37,690 nt of DNA from Bacteroidota bacterium (GTDB taxonomy: Bacteria; Bacteroidota; Bacteroidia; Sphingobacteriales; Sphingobacteriaceae). The notes below the pieces were generated by a model. The model was not told the origin of the DNA. It saw nothing but the letters and a program-made list of their open reading frames with translations, and ran no database searches. Where the stretch lies: NCBI GenBank assembly GCA_013289045.1, contig JABDAU010000034.1:942-38631 (forward strand), read 5' to 3'. Position 1 is the stretch's first letter; the number at the start of each line of letters is the position of its first letter. Shown one piece after another: positions 16,439-23,054 of the stretch. A program made the position numbers and the translations under genes.

Positions 16439-16520
16439 AGGTTATTCGGTTAATAGACAGCAATTACGCATTTTTATTGTTTGAAAAGCACGTCTATCAT
16501 CCTTTTTACAATTACACGCT

Positions 16521-16937
16521 ATGGCAGGTTATTCAGGCACACCGCTCGCAAAAAAACTGGGGATTAAGCACGGCTTTCATATCAGGCTAATAAATGCGCC
16601 CGATCATTATTTTGATCTGTTTACCGATCTGCCGCCTGAACTGGTATTTGAGGATTCAGGCAACAAAAAACTCGACTTTATCCATTTCTTCACAAAAGAA
16701 AAAGCGGAATACGAATCGCTCTTGCCCCAACTTTTGCAACAGTTAAAACCGGCCGGTATGATCTGGGCATCATGGCCCAAGAAGTCATCCAAAGTAGTAA
16801 CGGACATTACTGAAGACATCATCCGCACTTACGCCCTGCAGACCGGCCTGGTAGATATAAAAGTCTGCGCGGTAGATGATGTTTGGTCGGGCTTAAAATT
16901 GGTCATCCCGGTTAAAGACAGGGTTTTCTCAGCGTAA
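16521..16937 (+). CDS. DUF3052 family protein
   Basis: A 138-residue cytosolic protein that starts AGYSGTPLAKKLGIKHG, typical of DUF3052. Members contain a Rossmann-like region with LKPAGMIWASWPKKSSKV, seen here at about residues 75-92. No signal peptide or membrane segment is present. The biochemical role of the family is not established. It is followed 72 bases later by an osmC-family gene on the same strand, so the two may be co-transcribed. Confidence 0.85.
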   Translation: MAGYSGTPLAKKLGIKHGFHIRLINAPDHYFDLFTDLPPELVFEDSGNKKLDFIHFFTKEKAEYESLLPQLLQQLKPAGMIWASWPKKSSKVVTDITEDIIRTYALQTGLVDIKVCAVDDVWSGLKLVIPVKDRVFSA

Positions 16938-17009
16938 TATCATAAATGGCGCATGCCTTTTACGGTCAGCGCATATTTTCATAACTTAGCTTAATATTTC
17001 AATTACATC

Positions 17010-17438
17010 ATGCCTAAAATAGAGCTTAAACGCGTTCAGGAAGATTATGGCTTTGAAGCCACGGACGAATATGGTAATACTGTAAGAATGGACAGCAGCC
17101 CGCAAAGCGGAGGTAAAGATTTCGGCGTTCGCCCTATGCAGATGCTGCTGATGGGCCTTGCAGGCTGTTCGGCAATTGATGTGATCAGTATACTCAAAAA
17201 ACAGCGCCAGGAAGTTGTGGATTACAAAATGGTAGTCAACGGCGACCGCGAGCCAAACGTGGAGCCATCCCTGTGGAAAGATATCAATATCGAGTTCCAT
17301 TTATACGGCGATATCGACCAGGAAAAGGCCCAAAAAGCTGCTGATCTTTCCGTAGGCAAATATTGCTCTGTAGCAGCAACACTCGTAAAAGCCGGGGCCG
17401 ATATTAAATACCAGGTGTTCGTACATCCAACGGCCTAA
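17010..17438 (+). CDS. OsmC family peroxiredoxin-like protein
   Basis: OsmC/Ohr proteins reduce organic or fatty-acid peroxides through two cysteines at a dimer interface. Both are present: Cys53 in MGLAGCSAIDV and Cys119 in GKYCSVAATL. The 142-residue length and the loop SSPQSGGKDFGVRPMQMLL fit the YhfA-like OsmC branch rather than Ohr. It is cytosolic. It lies 72 bases after the DUF3052 gene on the same strand and may share its transcript. No thiol-repressor gene of the OhrR type is adjacent. Confidence 0.9.
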   Translation: MPKIELKRVQEDYGFEATDEYGNTVRMDSSPQSGGKDFGVRPMQMLLMGLAGCSAIDVISILKKQRQEVVDYKMVVNGDREPNVEPSLWKDINIEFHLYGDIDQEKAQKAADLSVGKYCSVAATLVKAGADIKYQVFVHPTA

Positions 17439-17839
17439 CAGCTAATATCTTACCTATTAATATATATCACACATATTATGATATATGTTTCATATCATTC
17501 AATATAAGAGTACGCGATCCATTAATTGCCATTTTATTAATTGAATTATGAATTTTTGATGAATTTTTCAAAAAATCGTAATAAAACAGACAAAACTGTA
17601 CTATTTAAGGCTCACTTTGCTTATCACATACTATTTATCTATTGATTAAGAAATACTCCAAATAGTTCTTATTGTTTGTGCTCCGGCGCTGCTATCAATC
17701 AACCGATTACGTAACACGTCGGGCTTAATTCTTAAGTAAGTCTTTTCTTGCCCGCCAGATGTTGGCACCACTCTTGTCCATGACCGGGGAATTTGCCCTC
17801 ATAAAATTTAAGGCAACGACTCAACTAACAAGTATTAAT
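17439..17839. other. AT-rich intergenic region upstream of the OmpA-family gene
   Basis: About 400 bases without a credible gene. The left half is very AT-rich and has short imperfect palindromes (for example ACATAT and ATATGT arms near 17472-17489). The longest frame of the next gene reaches back to an ATG at 17759, but that stretch does not resemble a protein start. No promoter box is convincing. Confidence 0.4.
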
Positions 17840-19198
17840 ATGAAATCGAATTTTAAAAAGACCGCCCTGCTTTTAACAGGAATTTTAGCTGGTGGCAAAC
17901 TCTTCGCACAAACTCCTGATTCAACAAAAGTACAACAACAATCCGATTATGTTCAGCCTTTTTCACCTCATGCGTTCCGCACCTGGTCAATCGGCTTAAA
18001 CGGTGGCTTACTTACCCCCTATACCATTTTCGGTATGAAACAACAAGACTTTAAGTCGCCGCATGAGCAGTTTGGCTATAGTGGCTACATTAAAGACCAG
18101 ATCTTACCTTCATTCGGTATCCAGGCTGATTACCTCGGTGGTAAAGTTGGCGGCGGCGTAACACCGTTCGACCAGGCTAATGGCACATACAGCAGTTTCA
18201 GTACAAAAATTAATTATGCTGTCGATTTGGTAGGTAATTTCACCTTCGCAAATATCAGCTGGAGGCACGAACAAGGCTTTATTCAGCCCTATTTAACATT
18301 GGGTGGCGGGCTTATTAACTATACCGCCAGCTATACCGGCCCGAATGGTACTACTAATACCGGTGGCAAAACCCATGATTATTATATCCCGGTTGGTTTA
18401 GGCCTTAAATTAAATGTTGCCCGCGGGGTAAACATCGATTTAGGTTACCAGGTAAATTTTGTTAATGCTGACGATTTTGACGGCGTTGTTACCGGCCCAA
18501 CCAGCGACAGATTCTCTTATGCGCATGCCGGTTTAGAATTTGCACTCGGCAGCAGTAGGAAACCGCAGTTAGCTACTCATAACCCTGTAGCATCAATGCG
18601 CCACGAATACCTGATGGATGAGCAAAAGCTGCAAACACAGGTAGATCAGCAACGTGCTGCAAACCAACAGTTACAAAGCCAGCTGAATGCTACCAACCAA
18701 ACATTAGCTAAACTGACTACCGACTCTGACGGTGACGGTGTACCTGATGCTTACGACAAATGCCCTAACACGCCAGCCGGCACACAGGTTGACGGTGCAG
18801 GTTGCCCGTTGCCGGTTAACAAACCTGATGTAAAGGTTTATGTAACCAAAGAAGATCAGCAGGTGGTAAACGAAGCCGTGAAAAACTTAGAGTTTGATTT
18901 CGGTAAGTCTACTATCCGCGAACATTCAGACGAAAGCTTAAATAAACTTGCACAATTGATGGTGGCTAAGAAATTCCACCTGAAACTGGCCGGTTATACT
19001 GATAATGTAGGTTCGGTTGCGGCCAACCTTAAATTATCAAGGGCACGTGCCGAAGCAGTGAAAACTTACCTGGCAACACAAGGTGTTGATTCATCATTGA
19101 TCCAGGCTGAAGGTTATGGCAAGGCTAACCCTATCGCCAGCAATGCAACTGACGCAGGCCGCCAGATCAACCGCAGGGTTGAGTTTACATTGTTCTAA
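17840..19198 (+). CDS. OmpA family outer-membrane protein with TSP3 repeats
   Basis: The Met at 17840 begins a signal peptide (MKSNFKKTALLLTGILAGGKLFAQ), so it is preferred to the ATG at 17759; the protein then has 452 residues. Residues about 45-245 form an outer-membrane beta-barrel. A short coiled, Gln-rich linker follows (about 265-300), then a thrombospondin type 3 calcium repeat (DSDGDGVPDAYDKCPNTPAG). The last 120 residues are the OmpA peptidoglycan-binding domain, with LAGYTDNVGS and NRRVEFTLF at the end. It ties the outer membrane to the cell wall. It is transcribed alone and closed by a strong hairpin. Confidence 0.92.
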   Translation: MKSNFKKTALLLTGILAGGKLFAQTPDSTKVQQQSDYVQPFSPHAFRTWSIGLNGGLLTPYTIFGMKQQDFKSPHEQFGYSGYIKDQILPSFGIQADYLGGKVGGGVTPFDQANGTYSSFSTKINYAVDLVGNFTFANISWRHEQGFIQPYLTLGGGLINYTASYTGPNGTTNTGGKTHDYYIPVGLGLKLNVARGVNIDLGYQVNFVNADDFDGVVTGPTSDRFSYAHAGLEFALGSSRKPQLATHNPVASMRHEYLMDEQKLQTQVDQQRAANQQLQSQLNATNQTLAKLTTDSDGDGVPDAYDKCPNTPAGTQVDGAGCPLPVNKPDVKVYVTKEDQQVVNEAVKNLEFDFGKSTIREHSDESLNKLAQLMVAKKFHLKLAGYTDNVGSVAANLKLSRARAEAVKTYLATQGVDSSLIQAEGYGKANPIASNATDAGRQINRRVEFTLF

Positions 19199-19222
19199 AC
19201 AACAACAAATAAATAATCCGAT

Positions 19223-19250
19223 AAAAGGGCTCAGAAATGAGCCCTTTTTT
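19223..19250 (+). terminator. Terminator of the OmpA-family gene
   Basis: A perfect 11-bp stem (AAAAGGGCTCA/TGAGCCCTTTT, 19223-19233 with 19238-19248) has a GAAA tetraloop and a T tail. The A-run on the left would let it work on the other strand too. Confidence 0.95.
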
Positions 19251-19276
19251 GTTTTATATCATTAGATAAAAAGAAG

Positions 19277-19308
19277 ATTGTTAACTTTAAAATAAGTGGC
19301 TAAATTTG
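19277..19308 (+). promoter_or_regulatory. Promoter of the toxin-antitoxin pair
   Basis: TAAATTTG at 19301-19308 matches TAnnTTTG exactly. ATTG at 19277-19280, 20 bases upstream, is a fair -33 element. Transcription should begin near 19312, so the message would be nearly leaderless at the ATG of 19314. Confidence 0.65.
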
Positions 19309-19313
19309 ATGTT

Positions 19314-19538
19314 ATGAGCGTACAATATCTTTCTGACGAAAAGGGCCGAATAACGGCAGTGCAGGTTCCTATTAAAGAATGGGAAATAATAAAAAATAAA
19401 TACCCGGATGTAGTAGATATTAATACTGAATTGCCGCAATGGCAGAAGGATATTATAGACACCCGTCTCCTTGATATGCAAAATAATCCTGATCGTATCA
19501 GACCCATTTCAGAACTATTCGAAGAGCTAGACAAATAG
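19314..19538 (+). CDS. Antitoxin of a RelE/ParE-type toxin-antitoxin pair
   Basis: A 74-residue protein from the Met at 19314. A longer frame from ATG 19296 would begin upstream of the predicted transcription start. The N-terminal part (SVQYLSDEKGRITAVQVPIKEWE) resembles the beta-strand dimerisation region of Phd/YefM-like antitoxins found beside RelE toxins in Bacteroidota. The C-terminal part is acidic and helical and probably wraps the toxin. The stop is two bases before the toxin ATG, so translation is coupled. Autoregulation of the promoter is expected from the family but not shown by the sequence. Confidence 0.8.
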   Translation: MSVQYLSDEKGRITAVQVPIKEWEIIKNKYPDVVDINTELPQWQKDIIDTRLLDMQNNPDRIRPISELFEELDK

Positions 19539-19540
19539 TA

Positions 19541-19852
19541 ATGGCATACAGCTTATATTATTATGATGTTGTAAAAATAGATCTGATTGAAGCGAAGAAA
19601 TGGTACAAAAAACACCAGCCTGGCTTAGAAATAAGGTTTGCCGCTGAAGTTAAGGATTGCTTCAAGAGGTTGCAGAATAATCCTTTAAACTATGAAATTA
19701 AATATAAAAATGTAAGGACGGCTTTCACAGCGATTTTTCCTTATGCGATACATTTTTATTTAGACGATGCCAAACAGCTGATAGTTATTATAGGTATTAT
19801 TCACCAAAGTCGAAATCCTGATCTATCCTATAATCGTGATAATGATGAATAA
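19541..19852 (+). CDS. RelE/ParE family toxin
   Basis: A 103-residue basic protein with the ParE/RelE plasmid-stabilisation fold: two N-terminal helices (VVKIDLIEAKKWYKKHQPGLEIRFAAEVKDCFKRLQNNP) followed by strands with NVRTAFTAIFPYAIHFYLDDAKQLIVIIGIIHQSRNP. The terminal H-Q-S-R-N-P follows the family pattern HxxRxP. RelE members cut mRNA on the ribosome and ParE members poison gyrase; the sequence does not decide between them, although the pattern looks ParE-like. It is coupled to the antitoxin by a two-base gap. The C-terminal tail (YNRDNDE) is polar and probably flexible. Confidence 0.87.
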   Translation: MAYSLYYYDVVKIDLIEAKKWYKKHQPGLEIRFAAEVKDCFKRLQNNPLNYEIKYKNVRTAFTAIFPYAIHFYLDDAKQLIVIIGIIHQSRNPDLSYNRDNDE

Positions 19853-19876
19853 AAAATCATTTGAACTATCAGCGAC

Positions 19877-19909
19877 AAAAAAGGCTTAATGAAACATCCT
19901 ATCAAAGCC
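19877..19909 (-). terminator. Terminator overlapping the stop codon of the SRPBCC gene
   Basis: On the minus strand GGCTT (19909-19905) pairs with AAGCC (19887-19883), and inner TGA/TCA pairs extend the stem around a one-base bulge. A run of six T follows. The left arm covers the last Leu codon and the TGA stop, so termination begins inside the coding region. Confidence 0.6.
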
Positions 19910-20282
19910 CAAAAAATTCATCTAAAGCGCCAAAGTAACTCTCATCCCAACCATTAACCATATCCTGGTAATCTGCATCGGGGATATTGGTATGCTTTAA
20001 TTCAGCTGAAGTCCCTCTTCTGTCGGGATGCAATTTGATGGTTACGATAGATTCGGCGTCCTGCCCGTCAAAATACCATTGCTGTACGATCTTTTTATCC
20101 TGCTCAAATTCAAGGTTTTTGCCTACGATGCTGCCGTCCCACATGGAAAATTCGGTGCCCGGTTCGGTCGTCATTTCGGCTGGCTCACCAGTCCATAGCT
20201 CAATGGTCAATGGATTGGTGAGCGCCGTATAAATCTCTTCCGGCGAGGCCGGAAGCAGGTAATATTTTTTAAAATCTTTCAA
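19902..20282 (-). CDS. SRPBCC (START-like / AHSA1) domain protein
   Basis: A 126-residue cytosolic protein with the Bet v 1-like pattern: FKKYYLLPASPEEIYTALTNPLTIELWTGEPAEM at the start, the central FSMWDGSIVGKNLEF strand pair, and the C-terminal helix YQDMVNGWDESYFGALDEFF. The fold makes a ligand-binding cavity; AHSA1 relatives stimulate Hsp90, but a small stand-alone member like this has no assigned role. Its ATG is ten bases after the stop of the acetate transporter gene, so the two form an operon driven from the promoter at 20912-20942. Confidence 0.87.
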   Translation of the reverse strand: MKDFKKYYLLPASPEEIYTALTNPLTIELWTGEPAEMTTEPGTEFSMWDGSIVGKNLEFEQDKKIVQQWYFDGQDAESIVTIKLHPDRRGTSAELKHTNIPDADYQDMVNGWDESYFGALDEFFGL

Positions 20283-20292
20283 TACTAATAAA

Positions 20293-20886
20293 TTAAGCCA
20301 CAGGGCCTATTGGCAAAACCGTACGGCCATATACTTCGTTCAGCACGTTTGCTATGCCGGTGTAAATGGCAGAAGCGCCGCAAATAATGCCTTCGTATCC
20401 GGCAAATTTGTGTATGTCTTTATTGCCAAGCCCTTCGGACAAAGCTAATAAAATGAACAGTATGGTTAATGAACCAAATACAAATTGCAAAGCTTTGTTC
20501 AATTTCAATGTGCCGAAGAACATCAGGAAAGTAAACAGTCCCCAAATGGCAAGGTAAGCGCACATGGATGCATCAGACGGTTTGGCCAGCCAGCCCATTG
20601 AAGGCATTACAATAAGGCCAACCAGCGACAGCCAGAAAAAGCCATAAGACGTAAATGCGGTAAGGCCAAAAGTATTGTTCTTTTTTGCTTCGATAATGCC
20701 GGCGATAACCTGTGCCAGGCCGCCGTAAAAAATACCCATAGCCAGGATCATCGGGCTGACCTCGATAAAGCCTGCGTTTGCAAAATTGAGTAAAACAGTG
20801 GTCATGCCGAAGGCGCATAGGCCCAGCGGTGCCGGGTTGGCAATGCCATCTTTCACCGTTACAGGTGTAGAAACAGTAGGAATCAT
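20293..20886 (-). CDS. Acetate uptake transporter (SatP / GPR1-FUN34-YaaH family)
   Basis: A 197-residue inner-membrane protein with six predicted helices and the family signature NPAPLGLCAFGMTTVLLNFANAGF near the N-terminus. SatP-type proteins carry acetate and succinate with protons. Length and motif order fit the family (E. coli SatP has 188 residues). It is the first gene of an operon with the SRPBCC protein. A complete promoter, TTTG-19-TAAATTCG, lies upstream, predicting a leader of about 22 bases. The preferred substrate is inferred from the family only. Confidence 0.92.
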   Translation of the reverse strand: MIPTVSTPVTVKDGIANPAPLGLCAFGMTTVLLNFANAGFIEVSPMILAMGIFYGGLAQVIAGIIEAKKNNTFGLTAFTSYGFFWLSLVGLIVMPSMGWLAKPSDASMCAYLAIWGLFTFLMFFGTLKLNKALQFVFGSLTILFILLALSEGLGNKDIHKFAGYEGIICGASAIYTGIANVLNEVYGRTVLPIGPVA

Positions 20887-20911
20887 AGTTTTTGGTTTAA
20901 ATTGGATTAAA

Positions 20912-20942
20912 CGAATTTATAGTTTTAAATCTATTTAGCAAA
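20912..20942 (-). promoter_or_regulatory. Promoter of the SatP operon
   Basis: On the minus strand TTTG (20942-20939) is followed after exactly 19 bases by TAAATTCG (20919-20912), one base from TAnnTTTG. The layout is the full Bacteroidota promoter. Confidence 0.7.
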
Positions 20943-20985
20943 TTTTTTTGAAACGGAAACCTGCCCTATTCGTTACTTTAGCAAT

Positions 20986-21675
20986 ATGCAAAAACTGGTA
21001 TTAATACGCCACGGCGAAAGTGTTTGGAACAAGGAAAACCGCTTTACCGGCTGGACGGATGTAGACCTCGCGCCGGAAGGCACGGAGCAAGCTAAACAAG
21101 CCGGCCAGATCCTCCTGAAAAATGGCTATAATTTTGATATCGGCTTTACTTCGTTGCTAAAAAGGTCTATTAAAACCATGCATATCCTCCTTGAAGAGCT
21201 GGATCACCTGTGGATCCCAGTACAAAAATCATGGCGGTTGAATGAACGCTTCTATGGCGCTTTGCAGGGATTAAATAAAGATGAGATCATCGCCCAATAT
21301 GGCGCTGAGCAGGTACTAAAATGGCGCCGCGACCCAAACGAACTGCCGCCGGCCATCACCAAAGATGATGACCGCTATCCCGGCAAAGATATCCGCTATA
21401 AAAATCTCACCGAGCGCGAGCTGCCGCTTACCGAAAATCTGAGCGAAACGATGGACCGCGTGCTCCCCTTCTGGAACGAAACCATTATCGATTCCATTCG
21501 CAAAAATCAAAAAGTGATCATCTGCGGGCATGGCAATAGCTTACGTGCGCTGATCAAATACATCGATAATCTTTCGGATGAGGAAATTACCCAATTAGAT
21601 ATACCAACCGGAATACCATTGATATATGAGTTGGATGAAGGATTGAACAGGATAAGGCATTATTATTTGGAATAG
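20986..21675 (+). CDS. gpmA: 2,3-bisphosphoglycerate-dependent phosphoglycerate mutase
   Basis: It interconverts 3- and 2-phosphoglycerate in glycolysis and gluconeogenesis (cytosol). The phosphohistidine motif LIRHGES has His9, and the second catalytic histidine is His182 in [20 protein letters not shown] and [10 protein letters not shown] are also typical of the cofactor-dependent form, and the 229-residue length is close to E. coli GpmA (250). A possible -7 box (TACTTTAG at 20974-20981) sits only four bases before the ATG, suggesting a nearly leaderless message. The TAG stop is merged with an octamer repeat. Confidence 0.95.
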   Translation: MQKLVLIRHGESVWNKENRFTGWTDVDLAPEGTEQAKQAGQILLKNGYNFDIGFTSLLKRSIKTMHILLEELDHLWIPVQKSWRLNERFYGALQGLNKDEIIAQYGAEQVLKWRRDPNELPPAITKDDDRYPGKDIRYKNLTERELPLTENLSETMDRVLPFWNETIIDSIRKNQKVIICGHGNSLRALIKYIDNLSDEEITQLDIPTGIPLIYELDEGLNRIRHYYLE

Positions 21676-21713
21676 TCATTAGGTCATTACGCTGCGCTGT
21701 TATTAAGTTATTA
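21674..21713. repeat. Octamer repeat starting in the gpmA stop codon
   Basis: The 40-base tract has an 8-base period: AGTCATTA, GGTCATTA, a divergent unit (CGCTGCGC), TGTTATTA and AGTTATTA. The last two bases of the gpmA TAG stop are the first two of the tract. Confidence 0.75.
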
Positions 21714-21729
21714 GCACTAAGCAAAACAC

Positions 21730-21855
21730 ATTGCCGTTGACTTCAGTCAACGGTTAAAATCGTAAATGGATTTGGCTTTAGCCGAACCTGATCAATTTTT
21801 AGGCTAAAGCCATTTTTCACCTATTGCTATTCCGTTGGCTAAAGCCAACGGCAAT
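21730..21855. repeat. REP-like element with three hairpins
   Basis: Three palindromes in a row: 21734-21753 (stem CCGTTGACT, two-base loop), 21773-21812 (11-bp stem TGGCTTTAGCC), and 21832-21851 (stem CCGTTGGCT, two-base loop). The outer bases ATTGCCGTTG and CAACGGCAAT also pair, so the unit as a whole is a clover-like fold. The arms share CCGTTG and GGCTTTAGCC cores, so they look like variants of one family. It resembles REP/BIME elements. Confidence 0.85.
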
Positions 21856-21868
21856 TATCATCTGAAGC

Positions 21869-21899
21869 TACTAATCTCTAATCCACTAATCTCTAATCA
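21869..21899. repeat. GATTAGA-type repeat at the rlmB stop
   Basis: On the minus strand the rlmB stop TGA runs directly into GATTAGAGATTAGTGGATTAG and one more unit, with the GA of the stop shared with the first unit. The array is short and degenerate compared with the manC array. Confidence 0.85.
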
Positions 21900-22655
21900 C
21901 TGCCTCTGCCTCAAAGCCTCATAAATAATCACCCCCGTCGACACCGAAACATTTAACGATTCTATCTCGCCAAACATCGGGATCTTGGCCAGATGATCGG
22001 CGATGCGGATGATCTCGTTGCGGATACCATCTTCTTCTGATCCCATTACGATAGCCGTCGGCCCGGTGTAGTCAGGTGTGTAGATATTTTCTTTAGTCTT
22101 TTCAGTACAACAAACCAGCTGCAGGCCCGATTCCTGCAAAAAGCGAACGGTTTGCATAAAATTATCATGCCTGCAAACCGGGATCTTGTACAATGCGCCT
22201 GCAGATGTTTTGATCGCATCGGGGTTGATCTGCGCCGAGCCCTTTGCCGGGATAACAATTGCATGCACGCCGGCACATTCGGCCGTACGGGCAATGGCGC
22301 CCATGTTGCGCACATCGGTAATGCCATCCAGCACCAATATCAGCGGCACCTCCCCTTTTTCAAATATCTGCGGGATAATGTCCTCTACTTTTTGATAGAT
22401 GATCGGCGATATGTAAGCCACAACGCCCTGGTGATTTTTCGGCGTAAGGCGGTTCAGCTTTTCAATAGGTACCTGTTGCGCCACGATATTAAATTCGTGC
22501 AAAACATCCTTCAACTCGTTCAGCAGGCCGCCGCCTAAACCACGCTGTATGTATACCGACTCTATCTCCTTGCCTGCGCGGATCGCTTCAATTACGGCAC
22601 GGATGCCAAATACCATCTGATTGCTTTCGCGGGGGGAACGTTGGGTAAAACTCAT
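21897..22655 (-). CDS. rlmB: 23S rRNA 2'-O-ribose methyltransferase, TrmH/RlmB family
   Basis: A SPOUT-fold enzyme that methylates the ribose of a 23S rRNA guanosine (G2251 in E. coli numbering) with SAM. An N-terminal L30e-like substrate-binding domain (about 10-85, VFGIRAVIEAI and NHQGVVAYI) precedes the knotted domain. The latter has LVLDGITDVRNMGAIARTAECAG, the IVMGSEEDGIR turn and the C-terminal SLNVSVSTGVIIYEALRQR. The 252-residue length is standard for RlmB. Related RNA methyltransferases with other targets cannot be excluded. The TGA stop overlaps a GATTAGA repeat; a half-copy of another dispersed element lies upstream. Confidence 0.9.
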   Translation of the reverse strand: MSFTQRSPRESNQMVFGIRAVIEAIRAGKEIESVYIQRGLGGGLLNELKDVLHEFNIVAQQVPIEKLNRLTPKNHQGVVAYISPIIYQKVEDIIPQIFEKGEVPLILVLDGITDVRNMGAIARTAECAGVHAIVIPAKGSAQINPDAIKTSAGALYKIPVCRHDNFMQTVRFLQESGLQLVCCTEKTKENIYTPDYTGPTAIVMGSEEDGIRNEIIRIADHLAKIPMFGEIESLNVSVSTGVIIYEALRQRQ

Positions 22656-22694
22656 TGTAAATAATTTATGCTGCTTAAATGCTGAAGCTAAGGT

Positions 22695-22747
22695 TCCCCT
22701 CTTGAGAGGGGGCGCGCTGACTGTGCGGTTGCAGGGGGTGTGTTATT
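22695..22747. repeat. Half copy of the CCCCTCTCGAGAGGGG element
   Basis: These 53 bases are close to 90 percent identical to 26701-26752 of the fuller element, with one base more. They include CCCCTCTTGAGAGGGG, CTGACTGTG and GGTGTGTTATT. The matching inverted arm is absent here, so it is a solo arm. Confidence 0.85.
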
Positions 22748-23012
22748 CCGCATGCTGCCATACTTCCAATCAAACACTTAAGCCTATCTGCCTGCAAAAG
22801 TAGACATTGAGATTTATTTATAAGGTAAAAAATTTTATCGCCTAAAATTGATACTCATTTATTAAAAAAATGCCAAACAGTAGTTTTCAACACCTATGTA
22901 ACAAATTAAATTTCAAACATTTATACACTTCCTAACATATTTGCTGTTAATAACAAAGTGCCAACCACCAACCGCTGAGGCATTTAACCCCGGCAAATAA
23001 AAAGATATTATT

Positions 23013-23047
23013 TGTGGATAAGCTGATAGGTTTTTCATATACTTTTG
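23013..23047 (+). promoter_or_regulatory. dnaB promoter with a DnaA box
   Basis: TGTGGATAA at 23013-23021 is the exact complement of the strong DnaA box TTATCCACA. It lies where the -33 element would be, and TACTTTTG at 23040-23047 matches the -7 consensus. A weaker box-like TTATACACT lies at 22921-22929 on the other strand. Transcription should start about four bases before the dnaB ATG. The 22748-22990 stretch is AT-rich and gene-free. Confidence 0.6.
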
Positions 23048-23054
23048 TTGTCCC

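Noticed and set aside
17439..17758. Riboswitch or small RNA upstream of the OmpA-family gene
   Set aside because: No conserved riboswitch core or terminator hairpin could be found; the palindromes are short and AT-only.
17759..17839. Upstream extension of the OmpA-family protein
   Set aside because: The extra 27 residues do not resemble a signal peptide, while the Met at 17840 starts a clear one.
19296..19313. Longer antitoxin start
   Set aside because: The ATG lies upstream of the predicted transcription start, since the -7 box covers 19301-19308.
22748..23054. Chromosomal origin of replication next to dnaB
   Set aside because: Only one exact and one near DnaA box are visible, with no box cluster, unwinding repeats or dnaA gene; a promoter-control role is simpler.
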